Below are positions 1 to 9,689 of a DNA stretch of 64,000 nt, piece after piece. The translations under genes and the position numbers were made by a program. The stretch spans positions 49,987-113,986 of the forward strand of contig NZ_JBALOP010000038.1 of assembly GCF_036962685.1 (NCBI RefSeq), given 5' to 3'. The notes below the pieces were generated by a model, which saw only the letters and a program-made list of their open reading frames with translations, was not told where the DNA came from and made no database searches. Origin of the DNA: Ferdinandcohnia sp036962685 (GTDB lineage Bacteria > Bacillota > Bacilli > Bacillales > Bacillaceae_L). How positions within the stretch are numbered: position 1 is the stretch's first letter; each line of letters starts with the position of its first letter.

Positions 1-5
1 TTTGA

Positions 6-158
6 CTTGGTCTCGGCCTGGAACGCAGCGAAAAATTCCTACCTATGGTCATCATGCTTCAATTGTGCTGCTCGAACGGTAGAAGTCGTTACTACCTTGA
101 CTTCTTAGCGGAGAAAGAAGCCTCTTTCATGTTTTTAAAACATCTCTTGAAAAGATAA
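6..158 (+). CDS. Possible 3' end of an unidentified upstream gene
   Basis: About 50 codons are open in frame 3 and end at a TAA at 156-158, just before the fliD leader. The translated tail (..RYYLDFLAEKEASF.. near the end) looks protein-like, but an in-frame stop at 3-5 precedes it and the window starts here. It could be the end of a gene with a frameshift near the window edge, or chance. No function can be assigned. Confidence 0.2.
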   Translation, partial: LGLGLERSEKFLPMVIMLQLCCSNGRSRYYLDFLAEKEASFMFLKHLLKR

Positions 159-188
159 TTTTTGCTCACTTCATTCTTATTACCTATT

Positions 189-214
189 TGAAATTATTCA
201 ATCCGTGACGATAT
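189..214 (+). promoter_or_regulatory. Weak candidate sigma-D promoter before fliD
   Basis: TGAA, 14 nt, then GACGATAT resembles the sigma-D pattern TAAA-N15-GCCGATAT with two mismatches. It lies about 100 nt upstream of fliD, a typical sigma-D gene. The match is much weaker than the one before flaG. Confidence 0.3.
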
Positions 215-313
215 AAAGAATATATATATTATATTAAGGCTAAGAGTTAAGAGTATAGTACTTACTATCCAGAGCCTGTAGAACATATAAGTAAAAGATA
301 TGGAGGATAAATG

Positions 314-1864
314 ATGATTACTAATACAACCATAAGATTTTCAGGTTTAGCCTCTGGCTTGGACACAGAAAGTATGGTAAAGGAGTTAGTTAATGCTCAA
401 AAGCATAGGTTAATTAAATTACAGCAAGCGAAAACGATGAATATGTGGAAAACAGATGCTTATCGAGAAATTAATAGTAAGCTTGCAAGCTTTCGATCTG
501 CAACTGAGAATCTAAGACTTCAAACCCCATTTAATAAACAGACTGCAACAGTAACACAACCTGAAAAATTGGGAGCCACAGTTACAGGATTACCTTCTTC
601 TTCAACTTACACCATAAGTGAAGCTTCTATGGCTAAAGAGGCTAGAGGTGCTTCTGCTAGTTTTAAATTAAACATTGCAGAGGGGGGAGCCCTGGATGAA
701 AATATTTCTTTTGATCTTAATGGAACTCTTGTTACCATTGAAGCTACAGATACAATAGCAACTGCCATTACTAAAATCAATGATGCTGGTGCAGGGGTTA
801 CAGCCTCCTACTTTAAAGATGGAGGTTCATTAATTTTAACTAGTACGAATAAAGCAGCAACATCTGAGATCTCTATCACTAATTTAAAAGTAAATGGTGA
901 TACAGCTATTTCTGCTAATAAATTAGGGCTCATAAATGGGACAGTTAATGATAGTACAGATAGCTTTTCTTCAAATGGTGTATCTACAGCTAAAGGTTCT
1001 GATGCGGTTGCTGCGAAAGTCGTCATAAATGGATTGACTATCAATCCAATAGGGAACAGCTTTACCTTTGATGGAATTAAATTTGATTTGAAGGCAAATA
1101 TCACAACTGATCAACCTGTGTCTGTTGAAACAAGAAAAGATACAACAGTTGTTTTTGACAGCATTAAAAATTTTGTGGATAAGTACAATGAGCTAATTGC
1201 GGAACTTAATGGAAAGATAGTAGAGAAACGCTACAGGGACTTTCCGCCTCTAACAGAAGAACAAAAAAATGAGATGACAGATCGGGAAATTGAGCTCTGG
1301 GAAGAAAAAGCTCAAAGCGGGATGTTAAATGGGGATCATACGGTTTCTAGGTTTCTCACGGATTTAAGATCTAGTTTAGGGACTGCTGTTGAAACAGGTG
1401 ATGCAGGATTTCAGTTTTTATTTGATATTGGCATTACAACAAGTAAAGATTGGCGAGATAATGGCAAGCTAGTAATTGATGAAAAGAAGCTAAACGCAGC
1501 TCTAGAAAATAATATGGATAGTGTCATAAAGCTTTTTACTTCAAGTAGTTTGGAAACTGGCACGACTGTATCCAATGTCCAAAAGCATAATGAGAGCGGC
1601 TTAGGTATCAGATTATACGATCGGTTAAATTTTGGAATTTCTGAACTAAGTTCTAAGGCAGGTTCTCCTAATCATTCTATTGATGTAAATAGCATGCTGG
1701 CCAAAGAATTGAAAAATATTGAAAACGGCATATCTAGAGAAGAGGATCGTTTAGCTCGAGTTGAAGGCCGTTATTGGAGACAGTTCCAAGCAATGGAAGC
1801 GGCTTTGCAAAGAGCTAACTCTCAAAGTGGTTGGCTTATGCAACAATTCGGTGGAGGGATGTAA
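314..1864 (+). CDS. fliD: Flagellar hook-associated protein 2 (filament cap)
   Basis: FliD forms the cap at the tip of the flagellum and guides folding of exported flagellin. The N-terminus (IRFSGLASGLDTESMVKELV) is the classic FliD_N signature, and the C-terminal third carries the FliD_C pattern ending in a heptad-rich coiled coil (REEDRLARVEGRYWRQFQAMEAAL split over about residues 475-500). At about 516 residues it has the family length. Two ATGs are adjacent; the second (314) is preferred because it sits 7 nt after GGAGG (302-306), the first only 4 nt. It is followed by its own terminator, so flaG-fliS-fliT downstream is probably a separate transcript. In B. subtilis flaG precedes fliD; here it follows. 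Confidence 0.96.
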   Translation: MITNTTIRFSGLASGLDTESMVKELVNAQKHRLIKLQQAKTMNMWKTDAYREINSKLASFRSATENLRLQTPFNKQTATVTQPEKLGATVTGLPSSSTYTISEASMAKEARGASASFKLNIAEGGALDENISFDLNGTLVTIEATDTIATAITKINDAGAGVTASYFKDGGSLILTSTNKAATSEISITNLKVNGDTAISANKLGLINGTVNDSTDSFSSNGVSTAKGSDAVAAKVVINGLTINPIGNSFTFDGIKFDLKANITTDQPVSVETRKDTTVVFDSIKNFVDKYNELIAELNGKIVEKRYRDFPPLTEEQKNEMTDREIELWEEKAQSGMLNGDHTVSRFLTDLRSSLGTAVETGDAGFQFLFDIGITTSKDWRDNGKLVIDEKKLNAALENNMDSVIKLFTSSSLETGTTVSNVQKHNESGLGIRLYDRLNFGISELSSKAGSPNHSIDVNSMLAKELKNIENGISREEDRLARVEGRYWRQFQAMEAALQRANSQSGWLMQQFGGGM

Positions 1865-1908
1865 AAAAGCAAAGTGAGGGATATGAAACCCTTCACTTTG
1901 CTTTTTTT
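1865..1908 (+). terminator. Rho-independent terminator after fliD
   Basis: AGCAAAGTGA-GGG pairs with CCC-TTCACTTTGCT (one bulged T) and is followed by a run of T. It begins directly after the fliD stop codon. Confidence 0.85.
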
Positions 1909-1961
1909 AGGAACTTAAAAAAACCGTCATATCAAAACCTTTTTAATTTAGGAACTTCTAC

Positions 1962-1988
1962 TAAATGTAAATGAATTATTGCCGATAT
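1962..1988 (+). promoter_or_regulatory. Sigma-D promoter of flaG-fliS-fliT
   Basis: TAAA (1962-1965), exactly 15 nt, then GCCGATAT (1981-1988) matches the Bacillus sigma-D (FliA-type) consensus almost perfectly. It lies 44 nt before the flaG start and after the fliD terminator, so the three chaperone-type genes can be expressed independently of fliD. Confidence 0.9.
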
Positions 1989-2031
1989 TAATAATAGATT
2001 TGGTTTGTTCAGTCGAAAGGGGAAGACTAGT

Positions 2032-2388
2032 ATGGTAATTAAAGATATTTCCTTTAACTCTTCTGTTTTTAAGAACGCTGATATTTCAAGTAGAAATAAT
2101 GAATTGATAATTGATCACATACAACCAAAAGAAAATAAACAACTAGAGAACAAAATACTAGTTTCAAAGGAAAGGCTTGAAGAGGTTGTGAATGTGATGA
2201 ACGACTTTTTATCACCAACCACTACTTCGTTAAAGTTTGAATTACATGAGGAATTACAAAAATATTATGTGAAGATTATTGACACAAATACAAATGAGGT
2301 TATTCGGGAAATTCCATCAAAGAAATTGCTGGATATCTATGCTTCAATGACAAATTATTTGGGGCTCTTTTTTGATAATAAAGCTTAA
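2032..2388 (+). CDS. flaG: Flagellar protein FlaG
   Basis: FlaG family proteins (YvyC in B. subtilis) are small accessory proteins that influence filament length or cap assembly; the mechanism is not settled. The conserved C-terminal FlaG domain is visible at about residues 45-115, with the pattern ELHEELQKYYVKIID and the invariant-looking EVIREIPSKKLLDIYASM. The start at ATG 2032 is chosen over an upstream in-frame TTG (2005) because AAAGGGG lies 9 nt before it. The gene opens the operon flaG-fliS-fliT and is driven by the sigma-D promoter at 1962-1988. Confidence 0.92.
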   Translation: MVIKDISFNSSVFKNADISSRNNELIIDHIQPKENKQLENKILVSKERLEEVVNVMNDFLSPTTTSLKFELHEELQKYYVKIIDTNTNEVIREIPSKKLLDIYASMTNYLGLFFDNKA

Positions 2389-2434
2389 AATTGATTTTCT
2401 AGTTTTCTTAGAGGTAAGAAGGAGTGGATGAAAA

Positions 2435-2833
2435 ATGGCTGTGAATAATCCCTATCAAGCGTATCAAAAGAATTCAGTATCAACCGCATCGCCAGGCGAG
2501 TTAACGTTAATGCTCTATAACGGTTGTCTTAAATTTATTTCAATGGCCAGAGTTGCGATGGAAGAAAATAATATTAGTGGAAAAAATACAAATTTAATCA
2601 AGGCACAAAATATTATCCAAGAACTTATGGTTACATTGAATATGGATAATGAGATTTCAAAACAAATGATGGCAATGTATGATTATATTAAATCATGCCT
2701 AATTGAAGCTAACATAAACAATGATCTGCAAATATTAGAAGAAGCAGAGGGATATGTGAAGGAATTTAGAGACACATGGAAGCAAGTTATTCAAGTGAAC
2801 CGTCAAAAGCAATTTCAAGGTGGACAAGCCTAG
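2435..2833 (+). CDS. fliS: Flagellin export chaperone FliS
   Basis: FliS binds the C-terminus of flagellin in the cytosol, prevents premature polymerisation and delivers it to the FlhA export gate. The 132-residue protein has the family hallmarks NPYQAYQ near the N-terminus and SPGELTLMLYNGCLKF at about residues 20-35, followed by a four-helix bundle. AGAAGGAG precedes the ATG by about 10 nt. Its stop codon overlaps the GTG start of fliT (TAGTG), so the two are probably translationally coupled. Confidence 0.97.
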   Translation: MAVNNPYQAYQKNSVSTASPGELTLMLYNGCLKFISMARVAMEENNISGKNTNLIKAQNIIQELMVTLNMDNEISKQMMAMYDYIKSCLIEANINNDLQILEEAEGYVKEFRDTWKQVIQVNRQKQFQGGQA

Positions 2834-3183
2834 TGAACGCACTTTTGTCACTATACCATATAACAAAGGAATTACTGGAGTTAGTGGAACAACCGATTTC
2901 GAAAGAGAATCGAGATAGTATTATTGAAAAAATTACTTCTCTCTTAGACTTGAGGGACCGTACAATTAAAGAAATTTCTCCACCCTACACAGATGATGAA
3001 AACAAGGTAGGTACCGAAATCGTCCGTATGAACAAAATCATTGATTCCAAATTAGCAGAAATTAAACTCGAGATCCAGACGGATTTAGCCCAATTGAAAA
3101 AGAGTAAAGCTACTTCAAAAAAGTATGCTAACCCCTATCAAGTCGGGTCGGCAGATGGAATGTTTTTTGATAAAAGAAAATAG
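2833..3183 (+). CDS. fliT: FliT-like flagellar chaperone
   Basis: In Bacillus, FliT is a small helical protein encoded after fliS; it is the likely export chaperone of the cap protein FliD. The product is 116 residues, almost entirely helical and charged, with low conservation typical of the family; the assignment rests mainly on position and size. The start is taken as GTG 2833, which overlaps the fliS stop as TAGTG and has AAGGTGG (2818-2824) upstream. A longer in-frame ORF from 2776 would lie inside fliS and is not supported. The C-terminal tail (NPYQVGSADG region) resembles the NPYQ motif of FliS, an interesting detail. Confidence 0.8.
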   Translation: MNALLSLYHITKELLELVEQPISKENRDSIIEKITSLLDLRDRTIKEISPPYTDDENKVGTEIVRMNKIIDSKLAEIKLEIQTDLAQLKKSKATSKKYANPYQVGSADGMFFDKRK

Positions 3184-3189
3184 CGTTGA

Positions 3190-3222
3190 TACCGAGTAGT
3201 GCAAATGCTACTCGGTTTATTT
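3190..3222 (+). terminator. Terminator of the flaG-fliS-fliT operon
   Basis: ACCGAGTAG (3191-3199) pairs perfectly with CTACTCGGT (3208-3216) and is followed by TTATTTTATT. It ends 7-40 nt after the fliT stop. Confidence 0.9.
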
Positions 3223-3329
3223 TATTAGATTTTTCTGTAAAATAAGGATAAATTGACTATAAATAGTAAAATAGACCTTTTCAAAAGAGTAGTATAATAG
3301 TATGATAGTAGGTAATGAATAACAAAAAA

Positions 3330-3417
3330 CCAAAGTGAAAAAGGCAAACTATGGGAAATCATAGGACGCAAAGCCAAGGGCCTTACCCACAATAAGTGGA
3401 TGGTAGCCGGTTGCCAC
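3330..3417 (+). ncRNA. Cyclic-di-GMP-I riboswitch (GEMM) aptamer
   Basis: The conserved class I elements occur in order: GGCAAA (3343-3348); a P2 stem TATGG/TCATA closed by a GAAA GNRA tetraloop; GGACGCAAAGCC (3364-3375); a P3 arm with its tetraloop-receptor side; and GGTAGCCGGTTGCC (3402-3415). This is the GEMM-I layout and binds bis-(3'-5')-cyclic di-GMP. It lies in the leader of the large surface protein gene starting at 3500, with a terminator between aptamer and start codon. A diguanylate cyclase is encoded 7 kb downstream. Confidence 0.94.
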
Positions 3418-3469
3418 AAGGACTCATAGTCTATCTACCTATGAACCTTGTATGAGGTTCTTTTTCTTT
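3417..3469 (+). terminator. Riboswitch expression platform: terminator and competing antiterminator
   Basis: GAACCT (3443-3448) and AGGTTC (3455-3460) form a short terminator stem followed by TTTTTCTTTT. An alternative pairing is possible: CAAGG-ACT-CATAG (3417-3429) with CTATG-AA-CCTTG (3439-3450), ten base pairs around a small internal loop, which would destroy the terminator. The upstream arm directly abuts the aptamer 3' side, so ligand binding could bias the choice. The two structures are visible; the direction of the switch (on or off) is not. Confidence 0.7.
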
Positions 3470-3499
3470 TGGCTTTTTTTAGAAAGGTAGGACTAAAGA

Positions 3500-6400
3500 A
3501 TGAAGAAAATTTTAAAAAGAAATGTTACTTTTTTCGCGTTGCTTTTAATGGTTGTTCAATTGTTCTTCCCATTTGGCAATGCACTTGCAAGTGGTAGTAT
3601 GCTGCCACCAAGCGATATTTCATATCAGGAGGTAACTCCAGATGATATTAAACTCAGTTGGAATTCTGTATATGGCGCAACAGGATACAATATCTACGAA
3701 ATTACTGAGGGTCGACTCGTTTTACAAGAGAAGGTAAATTCTAATAGCTTTTTAATAAATAATCTTCCTGAGGGTACTTATACCTATGTCATATCGACAT
3801 TAACTTCGGAAGGTGAGTCTGGACCAAGTGCTCCTATCAGTTTTACTGTTACATATCCAGAGATGGTCACCCCATCCAATCTATCTTACAGGATTAGTAA
3901 TGGAAACAATGTAGTTCTATCCTGGGATACAGTTAAATATGCGGAAGTCTATAATCTCTATCAGGTTTCCGAGGATGGACAGCTTACGTTACTAGCTTCT
4001 CCAACGAAGAAGGATTACACAATTACAAATTTGGCTGAAGGAAATTATCAATATGCTGTTTCCGCAGTTAACACATTATATGGAGATTCACCTACTTCAG
4101 CACCTATCATAGCTGAGGTGGTTCATCCAATGATGGTAACACCAAGCAACTTCAAATACTCAATTTCAAATGGGAATGACGTTACCTTTAGTTGGGGGTC
4201 GGTCCCTTTTACAACAGAATATAGACTTTATAAAATTACCGAAAATGGCAAAGAGCTTGTTGGAACAACAACTAATACGTCTATTAGACTGTCAAATGTT
4301 TCAGCAGGAAGCTATAAGTATGAAGTTCAGGCATTCAGTGACCGCTTTGGCGAATCCGTCGGTGGAGAAGGATTAACTGTCGTTTTGGATGAAATCACGA
4401 TGGAGGCACCGGCCAATTTTTCATATCAATTATTAAATCTTAATGATATAAGGCTAACTTGGAATAGTGTTCCAAATGCCAAAGAATATAAAATCTATCA
4501 AATCATTGATGGTGAAAAACTATTAAAAAGTACAGTCTCAAATACTTCCATCACATACTCAAAGGCGGAAGCCGGGGATTATGAATTTGAAATTCATTCA
4601 TACAATGATCGTTTTGGAGAATCAGTACAGGGTGCAAGAGTTTCATTAACGATTGATCACGTTGAAATGCAGTCACCAGGCAAAGTAACCTCCTATGTTA
4701 AAAATGGTAACGATGTTGTGGTGGAATGGGAACCAACTTCAAATACAACCAATTATTATGTTTACCAAGTGAAAGATGACGGGTCTAAGGTAAGAGTAAA
4801 GACAGTAACAAGTCCTTCGACAATCACTACTATTACAAATATGGCAGAGGGCAATTACAAATATGTAGTCCATTCCTATTCATCTCGATTTGGCGAGTCA
4901 TTAGAGGGAACTGAAACAATCATTTCAGTTATTCACCCTGAAATGTCTGCACCTACTAATGTTACGAAGACAATTAAGAGTGAGACATCATTTAGTCTAG
5001 AATGGGATGCAGTGGAATATGCAACAACCTATAAGATTTATCAGATTGAAAATGAAGAAAAAGTTCTCAAGGCAACTACGAGTAGTACGAATAGAACCTT
5101 CTCGAATATGGCTGCTGGGGAATACGCTTATGAGATTTACTCTGTTTCTTCCAAATTTGGTGAATCTAAAATAGGTGCTCAAATAATTGTTACAGTAGAG
5201 GGACTGACAATTAAAGCACCAACAGATCCCAAGTTTGAAATCAGAAATGGAAACGATATTTTTCTTTCATGGACGGTTGCAGAGAACGCAACAAATTACA
5301 ATGTATATCAGGTTATCGATGGAGAAAAGGTCTTTTTAAAAAATACAAGTTCAAAAACATTAACTATATCGAACCAACATGAAGGTGACTATCATTTCGT
5401 TGTTCATTCAAACTCTACGATTCATGGCGAATCGAAGTTTGGGGCCGAGATTTTAGTAAACTTAGTGCATCCAGAAATGGAGAAGCCGGCAAGTCTTAGC
5501 TATGTGTTGTCAAATGGAAATGATATTAAACTTTCGTGGGAAAAGGCAGATTATGCTGATTCTTATAATGTTTATGAGGTAATAGGTGTCAAAAAGGAAC
5601 TCGTTAAAAAAGATATTACTTCAAATGTATATCAAATAAGTAATGTCAATGAAGGAAACCACATATATTTCGTTCAATCCGTAAGTAAACGTTTTGGGGA
5701 ATCAGTAGAGGGAAGCATTGTTTCTTTAGATGTTCTATATCCAACAATGCAAGCACCGGAAAATCTAACAAAAACTATTTCGAATGGTAATGACATTCAA
5801 TTAAAGTGGACGGCATCAGATTATACCAAGAACTACAATGTGTATCAAATTATTGATGGTGAAAAAGTATTACAAAGAACCGTAACTGGAACTAGTGTAA
5901 ATTTTACAAATCAACCAGAAGGTGACTACGAATACGAGGTTCACTCATTTAGTGACCGTTTTGGAGAATCTCCAGAAAGTAGTGCGGTTTCGGTTACATT
6001 GGTTCATCCCATTATGCAGAAGCCTGAAAATGTGACAAATAGCATTTCAAATGGAAATGACATTGTTCTTAGGTGGGAAAAGGTAGAATATGCAAAAGAA
6101 TACAATGTGTATCAGATTATAGATGGTGAAAAGGTATTCCAACGAAAAACTACAGGTACATCAACAATGTTCAGAGGTATGCCTGAGGGTGATTATGAAT
6201 ATGTTGTGCATTCTTATAGTGACCGTTTTGGAGAGTCTCCTGAAAGTACGTCGACAGAGTTAACACTGATCTGGCCAGAGGTACAGCCTACTCAACTAGT
6301 TGGAGTAATTAATGATATAAATAATATTACTTTGACCTGGTCAGCTGCTGATTGGGCAAATAAATACCGAGTGTATCAAATAACAAATGATAGTCGCAAA

Positions 6401-8668
6401 CAGATATATGATGGTACAGCAAGAAGCTTAAAAGTTCATAATTTAACCGAAGATACACATTCCTTTGAAGTAATTGGGTATCACACTACTTTCGGTGAAT
6501 CAGTGCCATCAAACCAGATTACAGAAAATATTATCTATCCAATCATGGAGCCACCAGTAGCAAACTTGAACTTAACAAGTGACACAAGTGCAAGAATTAC
6601 CTGGGATTTCGTAACCTATGCAAATGGTTATAACATCTATGAGATTATTGATGGCGAGCAAGTTTTGATCGCTGAAAAGGTTAATAATTTGTCTTATACA
6701 CTTAATAATCTTTCATATGCAAACCATGAATATATTGTTACTTCTGTTAGTAATTCATTTGGAGAATCAGTACCTTCAAATATTGTACTTGCTAAATTAA
6801 TTATCGATGAGGAAGCACCTGTTACATCAATTAATGCACCGACCAACTGGGTTAATGAGAGTGTGGATGTTAGATTAACTGCTACCGATAATGAGGTAGG
6901 GGTTGAAAAGACATTCTATTCTCTAAATGATGGAGTATTCGTTGAAGGAACTTCTTTCTCTATAAAAGAGGAAGGTATTCACAAGGTTTCCTATTATTCT
7001 GTTGATAATGTCGGTAATACTGAAGAAGTAAAAACAGTTGAAGTGAAAATTGACAAGACAAAACCAACTACAATATCAAATGTTGAAGATGTATGGAACA
7101 ATAAGGAGTTCCAAGTAGAATTAACAGCTTCCGACAACTTAAGTGGAATTGCAAAAACCTTTTATTCCTATGACGGTCTTATTTTTGTAGAAGGTAAAAA
7201 TTTTACTGTTAAAGAGGAAGCGGTAAATCATATTTTCTTCTATAGTATTGACCAGGCAGGGAATAAAGAAGAAATCCAAACAATTGAAGTGAAAGTGGAT
7301 AAAACAGCGCCGGTTACAACTTCTGATGTTGTAGAAGCTTGGGACAACAAAGATATTCAGGTTGAATTAACTGCAACTGACAGCTTAAGTGGCGTAGCTC
7401 AGACTTTCTATTCAGTAAATGGATCTGAGTATGTAGAAGGTACAAATTTTACTCTTAGTGAAGAGGGTATTACTGAGGTATCTTACTACAGTGTTGATGT
7501 NNNNNNNNNNNNNNNNNNNNNNNNNNNNNNNNNNNNNNNNNNNNNNNNNNNNNNNNNNNNNNNNNNNNNNNNNNNNNNNNNTTAACTGCAACTGACAGCA
7601 TAAGCGGAGTAGCACAAACTTACTTTGCTGTGAATGGCTCAGATTTCGTTGAAGGCACAAGCTTTACTGTAAGTGAAGAAGGAATCACCGAGGTTTCCTA
7701 CTACAGTGTTGACGTTGCAGGAAATGTGGAAGAAATCCATACAGTACTAGTTAAAATCGACAAAANNNNNNNNNNNNNNNNNNNNNNNNNNNNNNNNNNN
7801 NNNNNNNNNNNNNNNNNNNNNNNNNNNNNNNNNNNNNNNNNNNNNNNNNNNNNNNNNNNNNNNNNNNNNNNNNNNNNNNNNATCACCAGTGACAACATCA
7901 AATGTAACAGATGTATGGAACAACAAGGAATTCCAGGTTGATTTAACAACGACTGACAACCTAAGCGGCGTAGCTCAAACATTCTATTCCGTAAACGGCT
8001 CTGAGTTTGTAGAAGGTATAAACTTTACTGTAAGTGAAGAAGGAATAACCGAAGTAACTTACTACAGTGTAGACGTTGCCGGGAACAAAGAAGATGTTCA
8101 AACAGTACAAGTAAAAATCGACAAAACAGCACCAACCATCGAACTAGATGTAGCTGATGAATATGCGTTAGGAACGGATTTAAAATTAACTTATATCGCA
8201 GCTGATAATCACTCCGGGATTGCACATGAACAAATGACTGTTAATGGCCAAATTGTTCAAAATGGTGGAAATGTGTCGTTCGATAAACCGGGTCAATATG
8301 TAATTGAAATTGAAGCAACAGATCACGCAGGATGGACAACAAAGGTTACAAAAACGATCCTTGTTTATATTCCAGCAACTGTTGAAGTATTGCCTAAGGT
8401 TATGAATGGAAATAAAGGTGCTTTCACAGTACAAGTATCGTTACCAATGGGCTATAGCCCTAAAGACTTTGATTTAGATGAAGTGACTCTTAATGGGGTT
8501 TCGGCTCTAACATCAAACAAAGGCTATTACCAACAAGCTAAAAAAGGCCAGTTCAAGTTTGAACGTCAAGACTTCTTCTGGGTTCGTGGTCAAATGACAA
8601 TGAACTTTGAAGGAAAACTTGGTGACTTCGTAGTAAAAGGACAGGCTGATGTGAAAGTAATCAAATAA
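3500..8668 (+). CDS. Giant secreted FnIII/Ig-repeat protein under c-di-GMP riboswitch control (contains two assembly gaps)
   Basis: The product has a signal peptide (about residues 1-30), then 12 fibronectin-III-like modules of about 90 residues. Each starts [AKT]P..., with NGNDI.LSW, then YN[VI]YQI.DGEKVL and (F)GES near the end. These are followed by tandem about 79-residue Ig-like repeats of the OmpL47 type (LTATD.LSGVAQTFYSVNG..FVEGT), an Ig-like module and a C-terminal domain of about 100 residues. No LPXTG, SLH or LysM motif is seen, so it may be released or held non-covalently. An adhesin or matrix role is inferred from architecture and from the c-di-GMP riboswitch. The reading frame changes at the first gap and returns at the second, consistent with mis-sized gaps rather than mutation. 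GAAAGGTAGG precedes the ATG. Confidence 0.88.
7501..7581. other. Assembly gap (81 N) inside tandem repeats
   Basis: The flanking repeat copies show that about 37 codons (111-112 nt), or that plus whole repeats of about 237 nt, should separate ..YYSVDV from LTATD... An 81-nt gap is the wrong size and shifts the frame, so the N run is an estimate and the true repeat number is unknown. Confidence 0.9.
7766..7881. other. Assembly gap (116 N) inside tandem repeats
   Basis: Upstream sequence ends ..VKIDK and downstream resumes with SPVTTSNV. In the other copies these are only one or two codons apart, so the gap should hold either almost nothing or a whole number of about 237-nt repeats. The stated length fits neither. 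Confidence 0.9.
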
Positions 8669-8675
8669 TTTTAGA

Positions 8676-8716
8676 GGGGCATCTAATGTAGCTTTGCTAC
8701 AGTGGGTGCCCTTTTT
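8676..8716. terminator. Terminator after the FnIII/Ig protein, possibly bidirectional
   Basis: GGGGCAT.CTAATGTAG and CTACAGTGGGTGCCC form a long stem around TTTG, followed by TTTTT. The minus-strand gene ends at 8725, so the hairpin may serve both directions. Confidence 0.8.
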
Positions 8717-8724
8717 CGATATTA

Positions 8725-9195
8725 TTATGTTTTTCTATTCAATTTAAAATACCAGCTATAAAATACCCATAATACATATAAGGTAGCGTAAATGGATAGC
8801 CAGGAAACATACCAGTCCCAATGTAGATAACGAATAAGGTCCGTGTATTTTTCAAATAGGACCTCCGATATGGTTAGTACTGTACAGAATCCACTTATAT
8901 AGATAAACTTCCTCCAAAGCGTTTTTGTTCGTGGGTAATGGATACAAAAGAAAACACCGATAATAGGATAAACTAAGAATTCGAATAAAAAGCTTGTCCC
9001 ATTGACGTCGGGGAGTTCTCTAACAGGGTATTCAAGTAAATGATATTCGACTGGGATTAGCCCAAGAGACCAAGTGATAAACTGTTGAAACAAAAAGGCG
9101 ATACTCGCTTCTCTCCATTTACTCTTTGGGATATAAGCAAGTGACATGAAGGTACATGCGTAAATGATGTATAAAATCATATGATCCATCTTCAT
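8725..9195 (-). CDS. CBO0543-type membrane protein (second of a pair)
   Basis: This is a 156-residue integral membrane protein with four to five hydrophobic helices. The pattern PKSKWREASIAFLFQQFITW, YPVR.LP, SFLFEFLVYP and HYPR is shared with the neighbouring gene and with the uncharacterised CBO0543 family of Firmicutes. No function is known. Its ATG overlaps the stop of the upstream minus-strand gene (ATGA), so the two are co-transcribed and translationally coupled. The family name is recalled from motifs, not from a search. Confidence 0.78.
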   Translation of the reverse strand: MKMDHMILYIIYACTFMSLAYIPKSKWREASIAFLFQQFITWSLGLIPVEYHLLEYPVRELPDVNGTSFLFEFLVYPIIGVFFCIHYPRTKTLWRKFIYISGFCTVLTISEVLFEKYTDLIRYLHWDWYVSWLSIYATLYVLWVFYSWYFKLNRKT

Positions 9196-9680
9196 GGGTA
9201 TCCAACCTTACCTGAGATTGGCTGCTCAATCACCCATAACACATAACGACGGCACAGCCATAGCTCAATTAAAAAATTAAAGAAACTTCTTATCATACTT
9301 TCCGGATTAACGGACATAATATTGGTAAATAATGACAATGTAAACATAGTCAAGAGAATGATACCAACCCAGAGCAAATAGTGAGTCAAACGTCTTTTAT
9401 AAGGGGCATTTCTGGGGAAGCTCATTTGAAAAAAAACGGCGATGCTAGGAAAAACTAAAAATTCCATTGTAAAACTGACCTTGGTTGCATGTTTAAAAAA
9501 TCGTACTGGAGATTCAAGTAAACCTGCATAAGTAAGCGCAATGCTAAAGACCCAGGTCAACATCTGAAAAAACAAAAAGGCAGCAATCGCTTCTCGTAGT
9601 CGGCTTTTAGGAACACCTTTCCAAAGTACAACTGGTAATACAATCCATAATAAAATAAGTACATAAAAGTCGAAATTCAT
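9192..9680 (-). CDS. CBO0543-type membrane protein (first of a pair)
   Basis: This is a 162-residue membrane protein paralogous to the gene at 8725-9195: PKSRLREAIAAFLFFQMLTW, SPVRFF, SFTMEFLVFP and SFPR match the same positions. ATG 9680 is chosen over an in-frame GTG (9689) because AAAGGG lies 8 nt before it, while the GTG is part of the Shine-Dalgarno region itself. The local duplication suggests a hetero-oligomer or diverged copies. The function is unknown. Confidence 0.78.
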   Translation of the reverse strand: MNFDFYVLILLWIVLPVVLWKGVPKSRLREAIAAFLFFQMLTWVFSIALTYAGLLESPVRFFKHATKVSFTMEFLVFPSIAVFFQMSFPRNAPYKRRLTHYLLWVGIILLTMFTLSLFTNIMSVNPESMIRSFFNFLIELWLCRRYVLWVIEQPISGKVGYP

Positions 9681-9689
9681 ATCTATCAC

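Noticed and set aside
7585..7941. Frameshift or pseudogene in the large FnIII/Ig gene
   Set aside because: The frame changes coincide exactly with N runs of wrong length; repeats on both sides are intact.
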